Of a stretch of 64,000 nt of DNA, positions 1-6,968 are shown piece after piece. Positions within the stretch are counted from its first letter, which is position 1. Each line of letters opens with the position of its first letter. Location of the stretch: the NCBI GenBank assembly GCA_963800325.1, contig CAWDAQ010000002.1, positions 248,001 through 312,000 on the forward strand, written 5' to 3'. Source of the DNA: CAWDAQ01 sp963800325 (lineage in GTDB: Bacteria; Actinomycetota; Actinomycetes; Actinomycetales; Dermatophilaceae). The notes under the pieces were generated by a model that was given only the letters and a program-made list of their open reading frames with translations, did no database searches and had not been told where the DNA came from. Made by a program: the position numbers and the translations under genes.

Positions 1-135
1 CACGACCGGGAGGTGCTGCGGGTGTCGGTGTGCGACCGGGCGACGACGAGTGCGCACGTGGACGCGGCGCTCGACGCCGTCCGCCGGGTCCTCGCCGGGA
101 TGCCCGCGGGCGACGGGCCCCTCGGGCCGCAGTGA
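1..135 (+). CDS. C-terminal fragment of a probable PLP-dependent decarboxylase/aminotransferase (5' end outside window)
   Basis: An open frame runs in from the left edge and stops at TGA 133-135, giving the last 44 residues. The fragment begins with the pattern VLRVSVCDRATT followed by a helix of type VDAALDAVRR. This is how small C-terminal domains of fold-type I PLP enzymes (group II decarboxylases and class V aminotransferases) often end, where an LRVS strand is followed by TT-x-x-DVD and a closing helix. The catalytic part lies outside the window, so substrate and exact family cannot be given. It precedes the lysine aminomutase genes on the same strand by 139 bp. That gap holds the kamD promoter and otherwise nothing recognisable. 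Confidence 0.45.
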   Translation, partial: HDREVLRVSVCDRATTSAHVDAALDAVRRVLAGMPAGDGPLGPQ

Positions 136-262
136 GCCAGCCGCCTCGAAGAGGTCGCCGGGCGGCGTACATCCTGCATCGCAGCGCCGCATCCGCCGGA
201 TCATCTGCGGTGCGCACGCCGACGTGCCGGAACATCGTCGGCGCCCGGGCGTCCGTCGTTGG

Positions 263-275
263 TAGTGTCACGGTG
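263..275 (+). promoter_or_regulatory. Leaderless promoter -10 element of kamD
   Basis: TAGTGT at 263-268 is followed by six bases and then the GTG start codon at 275. Transcription should therefore begin at or next to the start codon, without a 5' leader or Shine-Dalgarno. No good -35 hexamer is seen. The same spacing recurs at many genes in the window. Confidence 0.5.
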
Positions 276-1873
276 TGGCCAGCCGTCCCAAGCCCCTCCT
301 CGAGCTCGACCCGGCGACCGTCCGCCGGGCGCGCACCCTCGCCCGCCGCGCGGGCCGACCCGTCGTCGACCTCGCCCGGAGCCACACCACCGTCTCGGTC
401 GAGCGCGCGACGCTGCGCCTGGCCGGCCTCGCCGGGGCCGACCACGAGCGGGTGCCGTGGGTGAACCACCTCGTCGACGCCGTCCGTGACGACGTGGGCC
501 TCGAGCACGGGGTGACCACGCCGGTGTGGGACGCCCTCGCCCGCGAGGATGCCCCGGACCTGCTCACCCTCGCGCAGAAGGCCTCGAGCGGCTCGGTCAC
601 CTTCCGCCTCCCCGAGGGCCGGGACGCCACCCGGGCCCGGCGACGGGCCCGGGTGGCCGTCGCCGCCGGGGTCCGCCGGCTCGACCGGCAGCGGGCCGCC
701 CGGGACCGGCTCGTCGCCCGGCACGGCGACCCGCCGCGCACGCCGTGGGTCTACCTCATCGTCGCGACCGGCGACATCCACGAGGACATCCCGCAGGCCC
801 AGGCCGCCGCCCGGGCCGGGGCCGACGTCATCGCCGTCATCCGCAGCACCGGGCAGTCGCTGCTCGACTACGTCCCCGAGGGCGCGACCCGGGAGGGGTA
901 CGCCGGCACCTATGCCACCCAGGAGAACTTCCGGCTCATGCGGGCCGCACTCGACGAGACCAGCGCCGAGCTCGGCAGGTACGTCCGGCTGACGAACTAC
1001 GCCAGCGGGCTGTGCATGCCCGAGATCGCCGCGCTCGCGGGGCTCGAGCGGCTCGACATGATGCTCAACGACTCGATGTACGGGATCCTCTTCCGCGACA
1101 TCAACCCGGTGCGCACGTTCGTCGACCAGCGCTTCTCCCGGCAGGTGCACGCCCGGGCCGGGATCATCATCAACACCGGCGAGGACAACTACCTCACCAC
1201 CGCGGACGCGGTCGAGGCCGCCCACACGGTGACCGTGAGCCAGCTGCTCAACGAGTACTTCGCCAAGGAGGCCGGCCTCGCCGACCACCAGCTCGGGCTC
1301 GGGCACGCGTTCGAGATCAACCCCGAGCTGCCCGACAGCTTCCGGATGGAGCTGGCCCACGCCCTCCTCGCCCGGCAGCTGTTCCCGAAGGCGCCGCTGA
1401 AGTGGATGCCGCCGACGAAGCACATGACCGGCGACGTCTTCCGCGGCTACCTGCTCGACGGCTTCTTCAACCTCGCCGGGGCGATGACGGGCCAGAGCAT
1501 CCTCCTGGTCGGGATGATGACCGAGGCGGTCGTGACCCCCTGGCTGTCCGACCGGGACCTCGCGCTGAAGAACGTCCGCTACGTCCTCGACGCCGCGGGC
1601 GGGCTCACCGAGGACTTCCACCCGCCCCGGGACGGGTTCATCCAGGCCCGGGCCCGTCAGGTCCTCGACGAGGCCGTCGACCTGCTCGAGCACATCGTCG
1701 GGGACCGCTCGGTGCCCGGGCAGGCGCCGCTGCTGTCCGCGATCGGGGACGGCACGTTCGGGCTCATGCGCCGGCCCGCCGACGCCGGCAAGGGCATGGA
1801 CGGGGTCGTCCGGCGGGCCGAGGACTACGACAACCCCGCGAGCACCCTCCTCGAGACGGGAGAGACCCGATGA
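275..1873 (+). CDS. kamD: Lysine 5,6-aminomutase, alpha subunit (PLP/TIM-barrel subunit)
   Basis: 532 residues, the normal length for the alpha subunit of D-lysine (L-beta-lysine) 5,6-aminomutase, an adenosylcobalamin- and PLP-dependent radical enzyme that moves the terminal amino group of lysine or beta-lysine from C6 to C5. Recognised from the whole-protein pattern, including the STGQSLLDYVPEGAT and NTGEDNYLTT segments of the barrel and the KWMPPTKHMTGD segment. The GTG at 275 is chosen because a -10 element ends six bases before it. The stop overlaps the kamE start (ATGA), so the two subunits are translationally coupled. With kamE and kal it forms a compact three-gene unit. The rest of the lysine fermentation set (kamA, kdd, kce) is not in the window and may lie upstream. 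Confidence 0.9.
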   Translation: MASRPKPLLELDPATVRRARTLARRAGRPVVDLARSHTTVSVERATLRLAGLAGADHERVPWVNHLVDAVRDDVGLEHGVTTPVWDALAREDAPDLLTLAQKASSGSVTFRLPEGRDATRARRRARVAVAAGVRRLDRQRAARDRLVARHGDPPRTPWVYLIVATGDIHEDIPQAQAAARAGADVIAVIRSTGQSLLDYVPEGATREGYAGTYATQENFRLMRAALDETSAELGRYVRLTNYASGLCMPEIAALAGLERLDMMLNDSMYGILFRDINPVRTFVDQRFSRQVHARAGIIINTGEDNYLTTADAVEAAHTVTVSQLLNEYFAKEAGLADHQLGLGHAFEINPELPDSFRMELAHALLARQLFPKAPLKWMPPTKHMTGDVFRGYLLDGFFNLAGAMTGQSILLVGMMTEAVVTPWLSDRDLALKNVRYVLDAAGGLTEDFHPPRDGFIQARARQVLDEAVDLLEHIVGDRSVPGQAPLLSAIGDGTFGLMRRPADAGKGMDGVVRRAEDYDNPASTLLETGETR

Positions 1874-2652
1874 GCGCCCACCTCGTCCGGCCCTACGGGG
1901 ACACCACCGGCGACGGCATGGTCCAGACCTCCTTCACCCTCCCGGTGCCCCACGACAAGCGGGCCGAGGGCGCCGCGCTCCAGCTCGCCGCGAAGATGGG
2001 CCTCGACCCCGCGCTGCTGGTCCACGCGGCGCCGGTGGGGGAGCGGCACACGTTCTTCGTCGTCTACGGCAGCGTCACCCACCTGGTCGACCTCGACGCG
2101 GTCGAGGTCGCCGAGCGGGACTACCCGCTGCTCACCCCCAAGGAGGTCAACGCCGCCATCCGGACGCGGCTGGCCCGCAAGCTGGTCGTCGTCGGCGCGT
2201 GCATCGGGACCGACGCGCACACCGTCGGCATCGACGCGATCCTCAACATCAAGGGCTTCGCCGGCGAGAAGGGGCTGGAGTACTACCGCGAGATCAAGGT
2301 GGTCAACCTCGGGGCCCAGGTCCTCGTCCCCGAGCTCGTCGAGCGCGCCCGGGCCGAGCAGGCCGACGCCGTGCTCACCAGCCAGGTCGTCACCCAGCGC
2401 GACGCCCACGTCCACAACACGACGGCGATGTCGGCCGCGTTCCGCGAGGCCTACCCGGCCGGGAAGGTGCCGCTCCTCGTCGTCGGCGGCCCGAGGTTCG
2501 AGGAGGGCTCGGCCGCCCGCCTCGGCGTCGACCGGGTCTTCGGCCGGGGCACGACCCCGGGGGAGGTCGCGAGCTACCTCGTCCACGCGATCCTCGGTGG
2601 TGACCGCGGGGCCCCCGGTGGGGCCGGCGCCCCGGGACGGAGGTCGGCATGA
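1870..2652 (+). CDS. kamE: Lysine 5,6-aminomutase, beta subunit (B12-binding)
   Basis: 260 residues. The cobalamin-binding motif DxHxxG is present as D115-A-H117-T-V-G120; His117 should be the lower ligand to cobalt. Lys128 lies 11 residues after that histidine, the spacing of the lysine that holds PLP in the characterised clostridial enzyme (His133/Lys144 by memory). The Rossmann B12 domain fills the C-terminal half. The ATG overlaps the kamD stop by four bases, and the gene ends overlapping the kal start. I infer a functional holoenzyme, because both key residues are intact. It needs adenosylcobalamin, but no cobalamin riboswitch is visible upstream. Confidence 0.9.
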   Translation: MSAHLVRPYGDTTGDGMVQTSFTLPVPHDKRAEGAALQLAAKMGLDPALLVHAAPVGERHTFFVVYGSVTHLVDLDAVEVAERDYPLLTPKEVNAAIRTRLARKLVVVGACIGTDAHTVGIDAILNIKGFAGEKGLEYYREIKVVNLGAQVLVPELVERARAEQADAVLTSQVVTQRDAHVHNTTAMSAAFREAYPAGKVPLLVVGGPRFEEGSAARLGVDRVFGRGTTPGEVASYLVHAILGGDRGAPGGAGAPGRRSA

Positions 2653-3035
2653 CCGCCGCGGAGGTCGGGGCCCGGGTGACGCACCGGCGCTACGTGCCGT
2701 ACTCGCACGCCCACTACGCCGGCGACCTCGTCGACGGGGCGTACTCCCTCGCAGCCTTCGGCGACGTCGCCACCGAGATGTGCATCCGCACCGACGGGGA
2801 CGAGGGGCTGTTCGCGTCCTACTCCGACGTCCAGTTCCGCGCGCCCGTCCGGGCCGGGGACGTCCTCGAGGTCGAGGCGACCCTCGTCCGGGTGGGCCGC
2901 CGCAGCCGGGAGATGGAGTTCGAGGCCCGGGTCGTCGCCCGGGGGGCCCCCGAGCGGGGCGCGTCCGCGGCCGAGGTGCTCGACCCGCCCGTCGTCGCGA
3001 CCACCGCGCGCGGAGTCGTCGTCGTCCCCGCGTGA
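2649..3035 (+). CDS. kal: 3-aminobutyryl-CoA ammonia lyase (hotdog fold)
   Basis: 128 residues, a single hotdog domain of the size of Kal from lysine-fermenting bacteria. Kal removes ammonia from L-3-aminobutyryl-CoA to give crotonyl-CoA, the step after the Kdd and Kce reactions that follow the 5,6-aminomutase. The evidence is the N-terminal segment RRYVPYSHAHYAGDLVDGA, the following metal- and substrate-facing region, and the gene's place directly behind kamE with a four-base overlap. A general thioesterase-like hotdog protein would be the alternative, but the context makes Kal much more likely. A hairpin follows the stop codon and lnt has its own promoter, so the operon probably ends here. 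Confidence 0.82.
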   Translation: MTAAEVGARVTHRRYVPYSHAHYAGDLVDGAYSLAAFGDVATEMCIRTDGDEGLFASYSDVQFRAPVRAGDVLEVEATLVRVGRRSREMEFEARVVARGAPERGASAAEVLDPPVVATTARGVVVVPA

Positions 3036-3039
3036 GCGA

Positions 3040-3059
3040 CCCGGGCCGGGGGGCCCGGG
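3040..3059 (+). terminator. Stem-loop ending the kam-kal operon
   Basis: Perfect 8-bp inverted repeat CCCGGGCC / GGCCCGGG with a GGGG loop, starting five bases after the kal stop. No T-tract follows, as is usual for high-GC actinobacteria. Confidence 0.5.
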
Positions 3060-3086
3060 CGGGGACAGCCGCCGAGGCAGCCGGGA

Positions 3087-3099
3087 TACCGTGGACGGG
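3087..3099 (+). promoter_or_regulatory. Leaderless promoter -10 element of lnt
   Basis: TACCGT at 3087-3092, then six bases, then GTG at 3099. This supports the chosen lnt start and predicts a leaderless transcript for the lnt-ppm1-fxsA operon. Confidence 0.5.
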
Positions 3100-4721
3100 T
3101 GAATCGACGCCCCGACCGCGCGCCCGTGCGGCCCGCCGTGCTCGGCGCGCCGCTCCTCGTGCGCGCCGTGCTCGCCGTCGGGGCGGGACTGCTGCTCTGG
3201 CTCGCCTTCCCCGGTCCCGACCTGTGGTGGTGCGCCCCGCTCGGGGTCGCCGCGTTCGCGGCGGCGACCCTCGGCGCGAGCCTGCCGCGGGCGTTCGTGC
3301 TCGGGCTGCTCGGCGGGCTCGCGTTCTTCGTCCCCACCCTGTCGTGGTCGGGGATCTACGTCGGGGACCTGCCGTGGTTCGCGCTCGCCACGACCGAGGC
3401 GCTCTACCTCGCGGTCATGTCCGTCGGTGTCGGCTGGGTGTGGCGCCGGCTCGCCCGTCGCGGCCGCCCCGGGGTCGGGCTCCTCGCGGTCCCGCTCGGC
3501 TGGGTGCTGCAGGAGCTGGTCCGCGGCACCGTCCCGTTCGGCGGGTTCCCGTGGGCCAGGCTCGCGTTCAGCCAGGCCGACGGGCCGCTCGTCCGGCTCG
3601 CCGCCTGGGGCGGGGCCCCGCTGGTCTCGTTCGCCGTGGCCGCGACCGGCGCGGCGGTGCTCGGGCTCGTCTGGTTCGCCCGCCCCCTCGCTCCGCGTGC
3701 CCTCGCCACCGCGCTCGCGCTGGCCGTGGCGACCCCGCTGCTCGGGTTCGCGGTCACCCTGCCGACCTCCGGCCGGCACGAGCGGATCGCGCTGGTCCAG
3801 GGGGACGTCCCCCGGCCCGGGCTCGACTTCAACGCCGAGCGCCGCAAGGTGCTCGACAACCACGTCGCGGGGACCTTCCGGCTGGCCCGCAGCGACCGGG
3901 GTCCGTTCGCGCTCGTCGTCTGGCCCGAGAACGCCTCGGACATCGACCCGCTGCGCAACCCGGACGCGGCCTCGGAGATCGCCGCGGCCGTGCAGGCCGT
4001 GCACGCCCCCATCCTGCTCGGCGCGATCCTCGACGAGCCGTCGCCGAAGGTCTCCAACGCCTCGCTGTTCTACCGGCCCGGGCACACCGCCACCCCGCAG
4101 CGCTACGTCAAGCAGCACCCGGTCCCGTTCGCCGAGTACGTCCCCTACAAGAGCTTCTTCCGGCTCTTCACGGACAAGGTCGACCTCGTCCGGGAGGGGT
4201 TCGCGGCGGGCAGCGGCCCGGGGGCGTTCCGGGTCGGCTCCGGCAGCGCGTCCTGGTGGGCCGTCCCGACGATCTGCTTCGAGGTGGCCTACGACGACCT
4301 CGTCCGGGACTCGGTCACCCAGCCCGGCAGGCGCGACAACGTCATCGTCGTCCAGACGAACAACGCGACGTTCGGGTACTCGGCCGAGTCCGAGCAGCAG
4401 TTCGCGATCTCCCGGCTGCGCGCGATCGAGCACGGCCGGACCGTCGCGCACGTCTCGACGGTCGGGGTCAGCGCCATCATCGACCCCGACGGCACCTACC
4501 AGCGCAAGACGAGCCTCTTCACCCCCGACCAGGTCGTCGGGGACGCCGTCGTGCGCGGCTCGCTCACGCTCGCCGACAGGCTCGGCGGGCTGCCCGAGGC
4601 CGCCGCGGGCCTCGCGATGCTGCTTCTCGCAATCGCCGGAACCAAGCGGGTCCGCTCGGATACCGTCGGAGGTGACGACGCTCCCTCCGACGACGCCGAC
4701 AAGGAAGTGCTCCGTGTCTGA
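3099..4721 (+). CDS. lnt: Apolipoprotein N-acyltransferase
   Basis: 540 residues, the usual length of Lnt, the membrane enzyme that adds the third acyl chain to the N-terminal cysteine of lipoproteins. The N-terminal ~220 residues hold about six hydrophobic segments and the conserved PFGGFPWARL loop. The rest is a carbon-nitrogen hydrolase domain with an intact catalytic triad: Glu277 in WPEN, Lys338 in YVKQH and Cys393 in PTICFE. The QHPVPFAEYVPY segment is also typical. The 3' end overlaps ppm1 by eight bases. In actinobacteria Lnt and the mannosyltransferase Ppm1 are adjacent or fused, so the pair is expected. The GTG start is supported by the -10 element six bases upstream. Confidence 0.93.
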   Translation: MNRRPDRAPVRPAVLGAPLLVRAVLAVGAGLLLWLAFPGPDLWWCAPLGVAAFAAATLGASLPRAFVLGLLGGLAFFVPTLSWSGIYVGDLPWFALATTEALYLAVMSVGVGWVWRRLARRGRPGVGLLAVPLGWVLQELVRGTVPFGGFPWARLAFSQADGPLVRLAAWGGAPLVSFAVAATGAAVLGLVWFARPLAPRALATALALAVATPLLGFAVTLPTSGRHERIALVQGDVPRPGLDFNAERRKVLDNHVAGTFRLARSDRGPFALVVWPENASDIDPLRNPDAASEIAAAVQAVHAPILLGAILDEPSPKVSNASLFYRPGHTATPQRYVKQHPVPFAEYVPYKSFFRLFTDKVDLVREGFAAGSGPGAFRVGSGSASWWAVPTICFEVAYDDLVRDSVTQPGRRDNVIVVQTNNATFGYSAESEQQFAISRLRAIEHGRTVAHVSTVGVSAIIDPDGTYQRKTSLFTPDQVVGDAVVRGSLTLADRLGGLPEAAAGLAMLLLAIAGTKRVRSDTVGGDDAPSDDADKEVLRV

Positions 4722-5514
4722 ACTCAGCCAGGCCCCGGTGGCCGTGGACCGGTCGCCGGTGCACTCCGTCCTCGTGCTGGTGCCGACGTACAACGAGCGG
4801 GAGAACCTGCCCGGCACCCTGGGGCGGGTGCGCGCGGCCGTGCCGGACGCCGACGTCCTCGTGCTCGACGACAACTCCCCGGACGGGACGGGTGAGGTCG
4901 CCGACGCCCTGGCGGTCTCCGACCCTGCCGTCCACGTCCTGCACCGCAGGGGCAAGGAGGGCCTCGGCGCGGCCTACCTCGCCGGCTTCGCGTGGGCGCT
5001 CGAGCGCGGCTACGACGTCGCCGTCGAGCTCGACGCCGACGGGTCGCACCCGCCGGAGCACCTGCCCGACATGCTCGCGGCCGCGAAGGACGCCGACCTC
5101 GTCATCGGCTCGCGGTGGGTCCCCGGCGGCCGGGTCGTCAACTGGCCCTGGTACCGCAAGGTGCTCAGCGTCGGCGGGAACGCCTACGCCCGCGTGCTGC
5201 TCGGCATCGACGTCCACGACGCGACCGCCGGCTACCGGGTCTACCGGATGTCGGCGCTGCAGCACATCGGGCTCGAGGACGTCGAGTCGCAGGGGTACTG
5301 CTTCCAGGTCGACCTCACCCGGAGGGCGGTGCGCTCCGGGCTGCGGGTCGTCGAGGTCCCGATCACGTTCGTCGAGCGGACCGTGGGCCAGTCGAAGATG
5401 AGCAACGACATCGTCAGGGAGGCGCTGACCCGCATCCTCGTGTGGGGGGTGCAGCACCGGTTGGGCCAGCTGCGCCGTGCCGTCCTGCCAGGGAACGCGT
5501 GGCACCGGACGTAG
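4714..5514 (+). CDS. ppm1: Polyprenol-monophosphomannose synthase (GT2)
   Basis: 266 residues. It transfers mannose from GDP-mannose to polyprenyl phosphate at the inner face of the membrane. The product is the donor for lipoglycan elongation and protein mannosylation. It has the GT2 dolichol-phosphate-mannose synthase pattern: VPTYNERENL at 23-32, LDDNSPDGTG at 51-60, and the metal-binding DAD at 107-109 in LDADGSHPPE. No C-terminal membrane domain is present, so it probably works as a soluble or peripheral enzyme beside Lnt. The frame is open far upstream inside lnt; the GTG at 4714 is chosen because it lies in the classic short overlap with the lnt stop and gives the right length. Confidence 0.92.
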   Translation: MSELSQAPVAVDRSPVHSVLVLVPTYNERENLPGTLGRVRAAVPDADVLVLDDNSPDGTGEVADALAVSDPAVHVLHRRGKEGLGAAYLAGFAWALERGYDVAVELDADGSHPPEHLPDMLAAAKDADLVIGSRWVPGGRVVNWPWYRKVLSVGGNAYARVLLGIDVHDATAGYRVYRMSALQHIGLEDVESQGYCFQVDLTRRAVRSGLRVVEVPITFVERTVGQSKMSNDIVREALTRILVWGVQHRLGQLRRAVLPGNAWHRT

Positions 5515-6041
5515 CCGGGGGACCGCCGCCGCGTCGCCGGCGACGCCCGAGGTGGCCCGCGCTGGTCTTCGCGGGCCTGCTGACGGTGCCGCTGGTCGAG
5601 ATCGCCGTCATCATCGCCGTCGGCCGCGCCATCGGGGGCTGGCCGACGTTCCTGCTGCTCCTGCTCGAGTCGCTGCTCGGCGCGTGGCTGGTCCGGCGCG
5701 AGGGCTCCCGCGCCTGGCAGGCGCTGCAGACGGCGCTGCGCACCGGGCAGATGCCGAGCCGGGAGCTCGCCGACGCCGCGCTGGTCCTCGTGGGCGGGAC
5801 GCTCCTGCTCACTCCCGGCTTCGTCACCGACGCCGTCGGGTTCGTCTTCGTGCTGCCCTTCACCCGCCCGCTGACCCGCGGCCTGCTCGAGAGCGCGGTG
5901 CGCCGCCGGCTGCTCGGCGGCGTGTTCTGGGGGCCGGGCGGGCCGCCGCCCGGCGGTCCGGGAGGTCCTGGAGGCGGTGGCCGGAGCCGCCGCGGGCCGG
6001 ACGACGACGGCGGGGACGTCGTCGAGGGCGAGGTCATCTGA
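5499..6041 (+). CDS. fxsA: FxsA family membrane protein
   Basis: About 180 residues with the FxsA domain: a hydrophobic stretch with VEIAVIIAVG, a second with LLLLESLLGAWLVRREG, then the GTLLLTPGFVTDAVGF segment that is the signature of the family. The tail after residue ~140 is glycine/proline-rich and then acidic. FxsA is an inner-membrane protein known from E. coli, where excess relieves exclusion of phage T7 by the F plasmid; its normal role is unknown. The GTG at 5499 overlaps the last 16 bases of ppm1 and is the best-placed start, though a later one is possible. It is the third gene of the lnt operon. Confidence 0.8.
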   Translation: MAPDVAGGPPPRRRRRPRWPALVFAGLLTVPLVEIAVIIAVGRAIGGWPTFLLLLLESLLGAWLVRREGSRAWQALQTALRTGQMPSRELADAALVLVGGTLLLTPGFVTDAVGFVFVLPFTRPLTRGLLESAVRRRLLGGVFWGPGGPPPGGPGGPGGGGRSRRGPDDDGGDVVEGEVI

Positions 6042-6072
6042 GCGCGTCCGGTGGTCGGCGGCCCACCCCGAG

Positions 6073-6131
6073 GGGCACCCCCGGCTTGCGTCCGCAGGGA
6101 CGGTCGCAGGGGAGCTGAGTCTGCGGACGCA
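6073..6131. repeat. Dispersed repeat family A, copy 1
   Basis: Perfect 11-bp inverted arms TGCGTCCGCAG (6087-6097) and CTGCGGACGCA (6121-6131) enclose a 23-base centre. The centre plus arm-flanking bases match the reverse complement of the units at 47603-47720 with only about five differences over 27 bases. Similarity continues ~12 bases to the left (GGCACCC...GGC). It lies between the convergent genes fxsA and rbpA. Confidence 0.7.
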
Positions 6132-6237
6132 GGCGGGTCAGTGGAGGAGGGTCACGCGACGTCCGCGGTCCGGCCGGGCCCGCTCACAGGCGCTTGGGCG
6201 GCCGCCACCTCCCCCCGACGCACACCCCGGAGAGACA

Positions 6238-6279
6238 CGACGGAGGCCGGACCCGATGACTCGGGTCCGGCCTCCGTCG
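6238..6279. terminator. Bidirectional terminator between fxsA and rbpA
   Basis: A perfect 19-bp inverted repeat (6238-6256 with 6261-6279) closed by the tetraloop TGAC, the strongest hairpin in the window. It sits between the 3' ends of convergent fxsA and rbpA and can serve both. The rest of the 309-bp spacer 6042-6350 holds only repeat A copy 1. Confidence 0.85.
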
Positions 6280-6350
6280 GTCGGGGCGCGTCGGTGGGGA
6301 CGTGGTCCCCCGCGCGGTCGCCCTGCGTCGGCGCGGCGCGCCGAACGGCG

Positions 6351-6707
6351 TCAGGCGGTCTTGTTCTTGCGGTGCTCGCCGCGGGAGGCGCGCAGCAGCG
6401 TCAGCCGCTCCTCGAGGAGCTCCTCGAGCTCGGGGATCGAGCGGCGCTCGAGCAGCATGTCCCAGTGGGTCCGGGTCGGCTTGGTGGCCTTCTTCTCCGG
6501 CTCCGGGCCGTCGACGAGCTTCGCCTCGGCGCCGCAGCGGCACTCCCACGTCGAGGGGACGTCGGCCTCGACCGAGAACGGCAGCTCGGTCTTGTGGCCT
6601 TGCGGGCACGCGTACGCCGTGATGCGACGCTCGCTGGGGACCACGTTCTCCTCGGTCTCCATGCTGAACGTGACCATGCGCGTGCCACGAAGTGTGCGGT
6701 CTGCCAT
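6351..6707 (-). CDS. rbpA: RNA polymerase-binding protein RbpA
   Basis: 118 residues. RbpA binds RNA polymerase and the principal sigma factor in actinobacteria and stabilises the open promoter complex. Visible parts are the N-terminal tail with RGTRM, the zinc-binding-type fold with Cys34, His38, Cys56 and Cys58, a basic linker (EKKATKPTRTHWDML) and the C-terminal sigma-interaction helix around IPELEELLEERL. The frame stays open upstream; the ATG at 6707 is chosen because GGGAG lies before it and it gives the family length. A SigR-type promoter lies ~70 bases upstream, in line with the known thiol-stress control of rbpA in Streptomyces. Confidence 0.95.
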   Translation of the reverse strand: MADRTLRGTRMVTFSMETEENVVPSERRITAYACPQGHKTELPFSVEADVPSTWECRCGAEAKLVDGPEPEKKATKPTRTHWDMLLERRSIPELEELLEERLTLLRASRGEHRKNKTA

Positions 6708-6775
6708 GAGGGGATCTCCCAACCAACGATGTCGTCCCCGACGCGCGGGTGGCGTCGCGGGGCTTCTACATGGCG

Positions 6776-6803
6776 ATAACGAGAGGTCCATCGACAATGT
6801 TCC
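6776..6803 (-). promoter_or_regulatory. SigR/SigH-type promoter of rbpA
   Basis: On the minus strand GGAAC (6803-6799) and GTTAT (6780-6776) are separated by exactly 18 bases. This is the GGAAY-N18/19-GTT signature of the thiol-oxidative-stress sigma factor SigR/SigH. The predicted start lies ~60 bases before the rbpA ATG. Confidence 0.72.
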
Positions 6804-6857
6804 GCCCCACCTGCGGTCGATCCCCCGAGTGTGACGCCTCTCACACACCTTCTCAAA

Positions 6858-6934
6858 CCGCACTTCGTGCCCGGTTGGCCGCGCGAACCGGGCGGAACGC
6901 CGGTTGCCCGCGGCCAACCGGGCACGAAGTGCGG
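6858..6934. repeat. Dispersed repeat family B, copy 1 (77-bp inverted repeat)
   Basis: Perfect 26-bp arms at 6858-6883 and 6909-6934, each containing GCACTTCGTGC or its complement followed by the CCGGTTGGCCGCG-type extension. The 25-base centre holds a further AACCGG/CCGGTT pair, so the whole element can fold into one long hairpin. Each arm also carries its own small hairpin (GCAC-TTC-GTGC). It lies just downstream of the MFS gene on the minus strand and could act as its terminator. Related arms recur at 58914-59063. Confidence 0.85.
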
Positions 6935-6968
6935 ATTTCGGGGGTGGCTCGGGTGGGGGAGGGGAGGG

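Noticed and set aside
136..274. Cobalamin riboswitch before kamD
   Set aside because: No B12-box-like sequence seen, and the kamD transcript appears leaderless.
526..2652. Very long overlapping frames such as 526-2652 (+), 2574-4955 (-), 8517-9710 (+) and 14359-16035 (+)
   Set aside because: They are GC-driven open frames over real genes, rich in Arg/Pro/Gly, with no family resemblance. Where such a frame contains a true gene (kamE, ppm1, SecF, SbcC) only that part is annotated.
6681..6700. GCCACGAAGTGTGCGG inside rbpA, close to the repeat B core
   Set aside because: It encodes the conserved RTLRGTR start of RbpA and lacks the exact GCACGAAGTGC core; likely coincidence.
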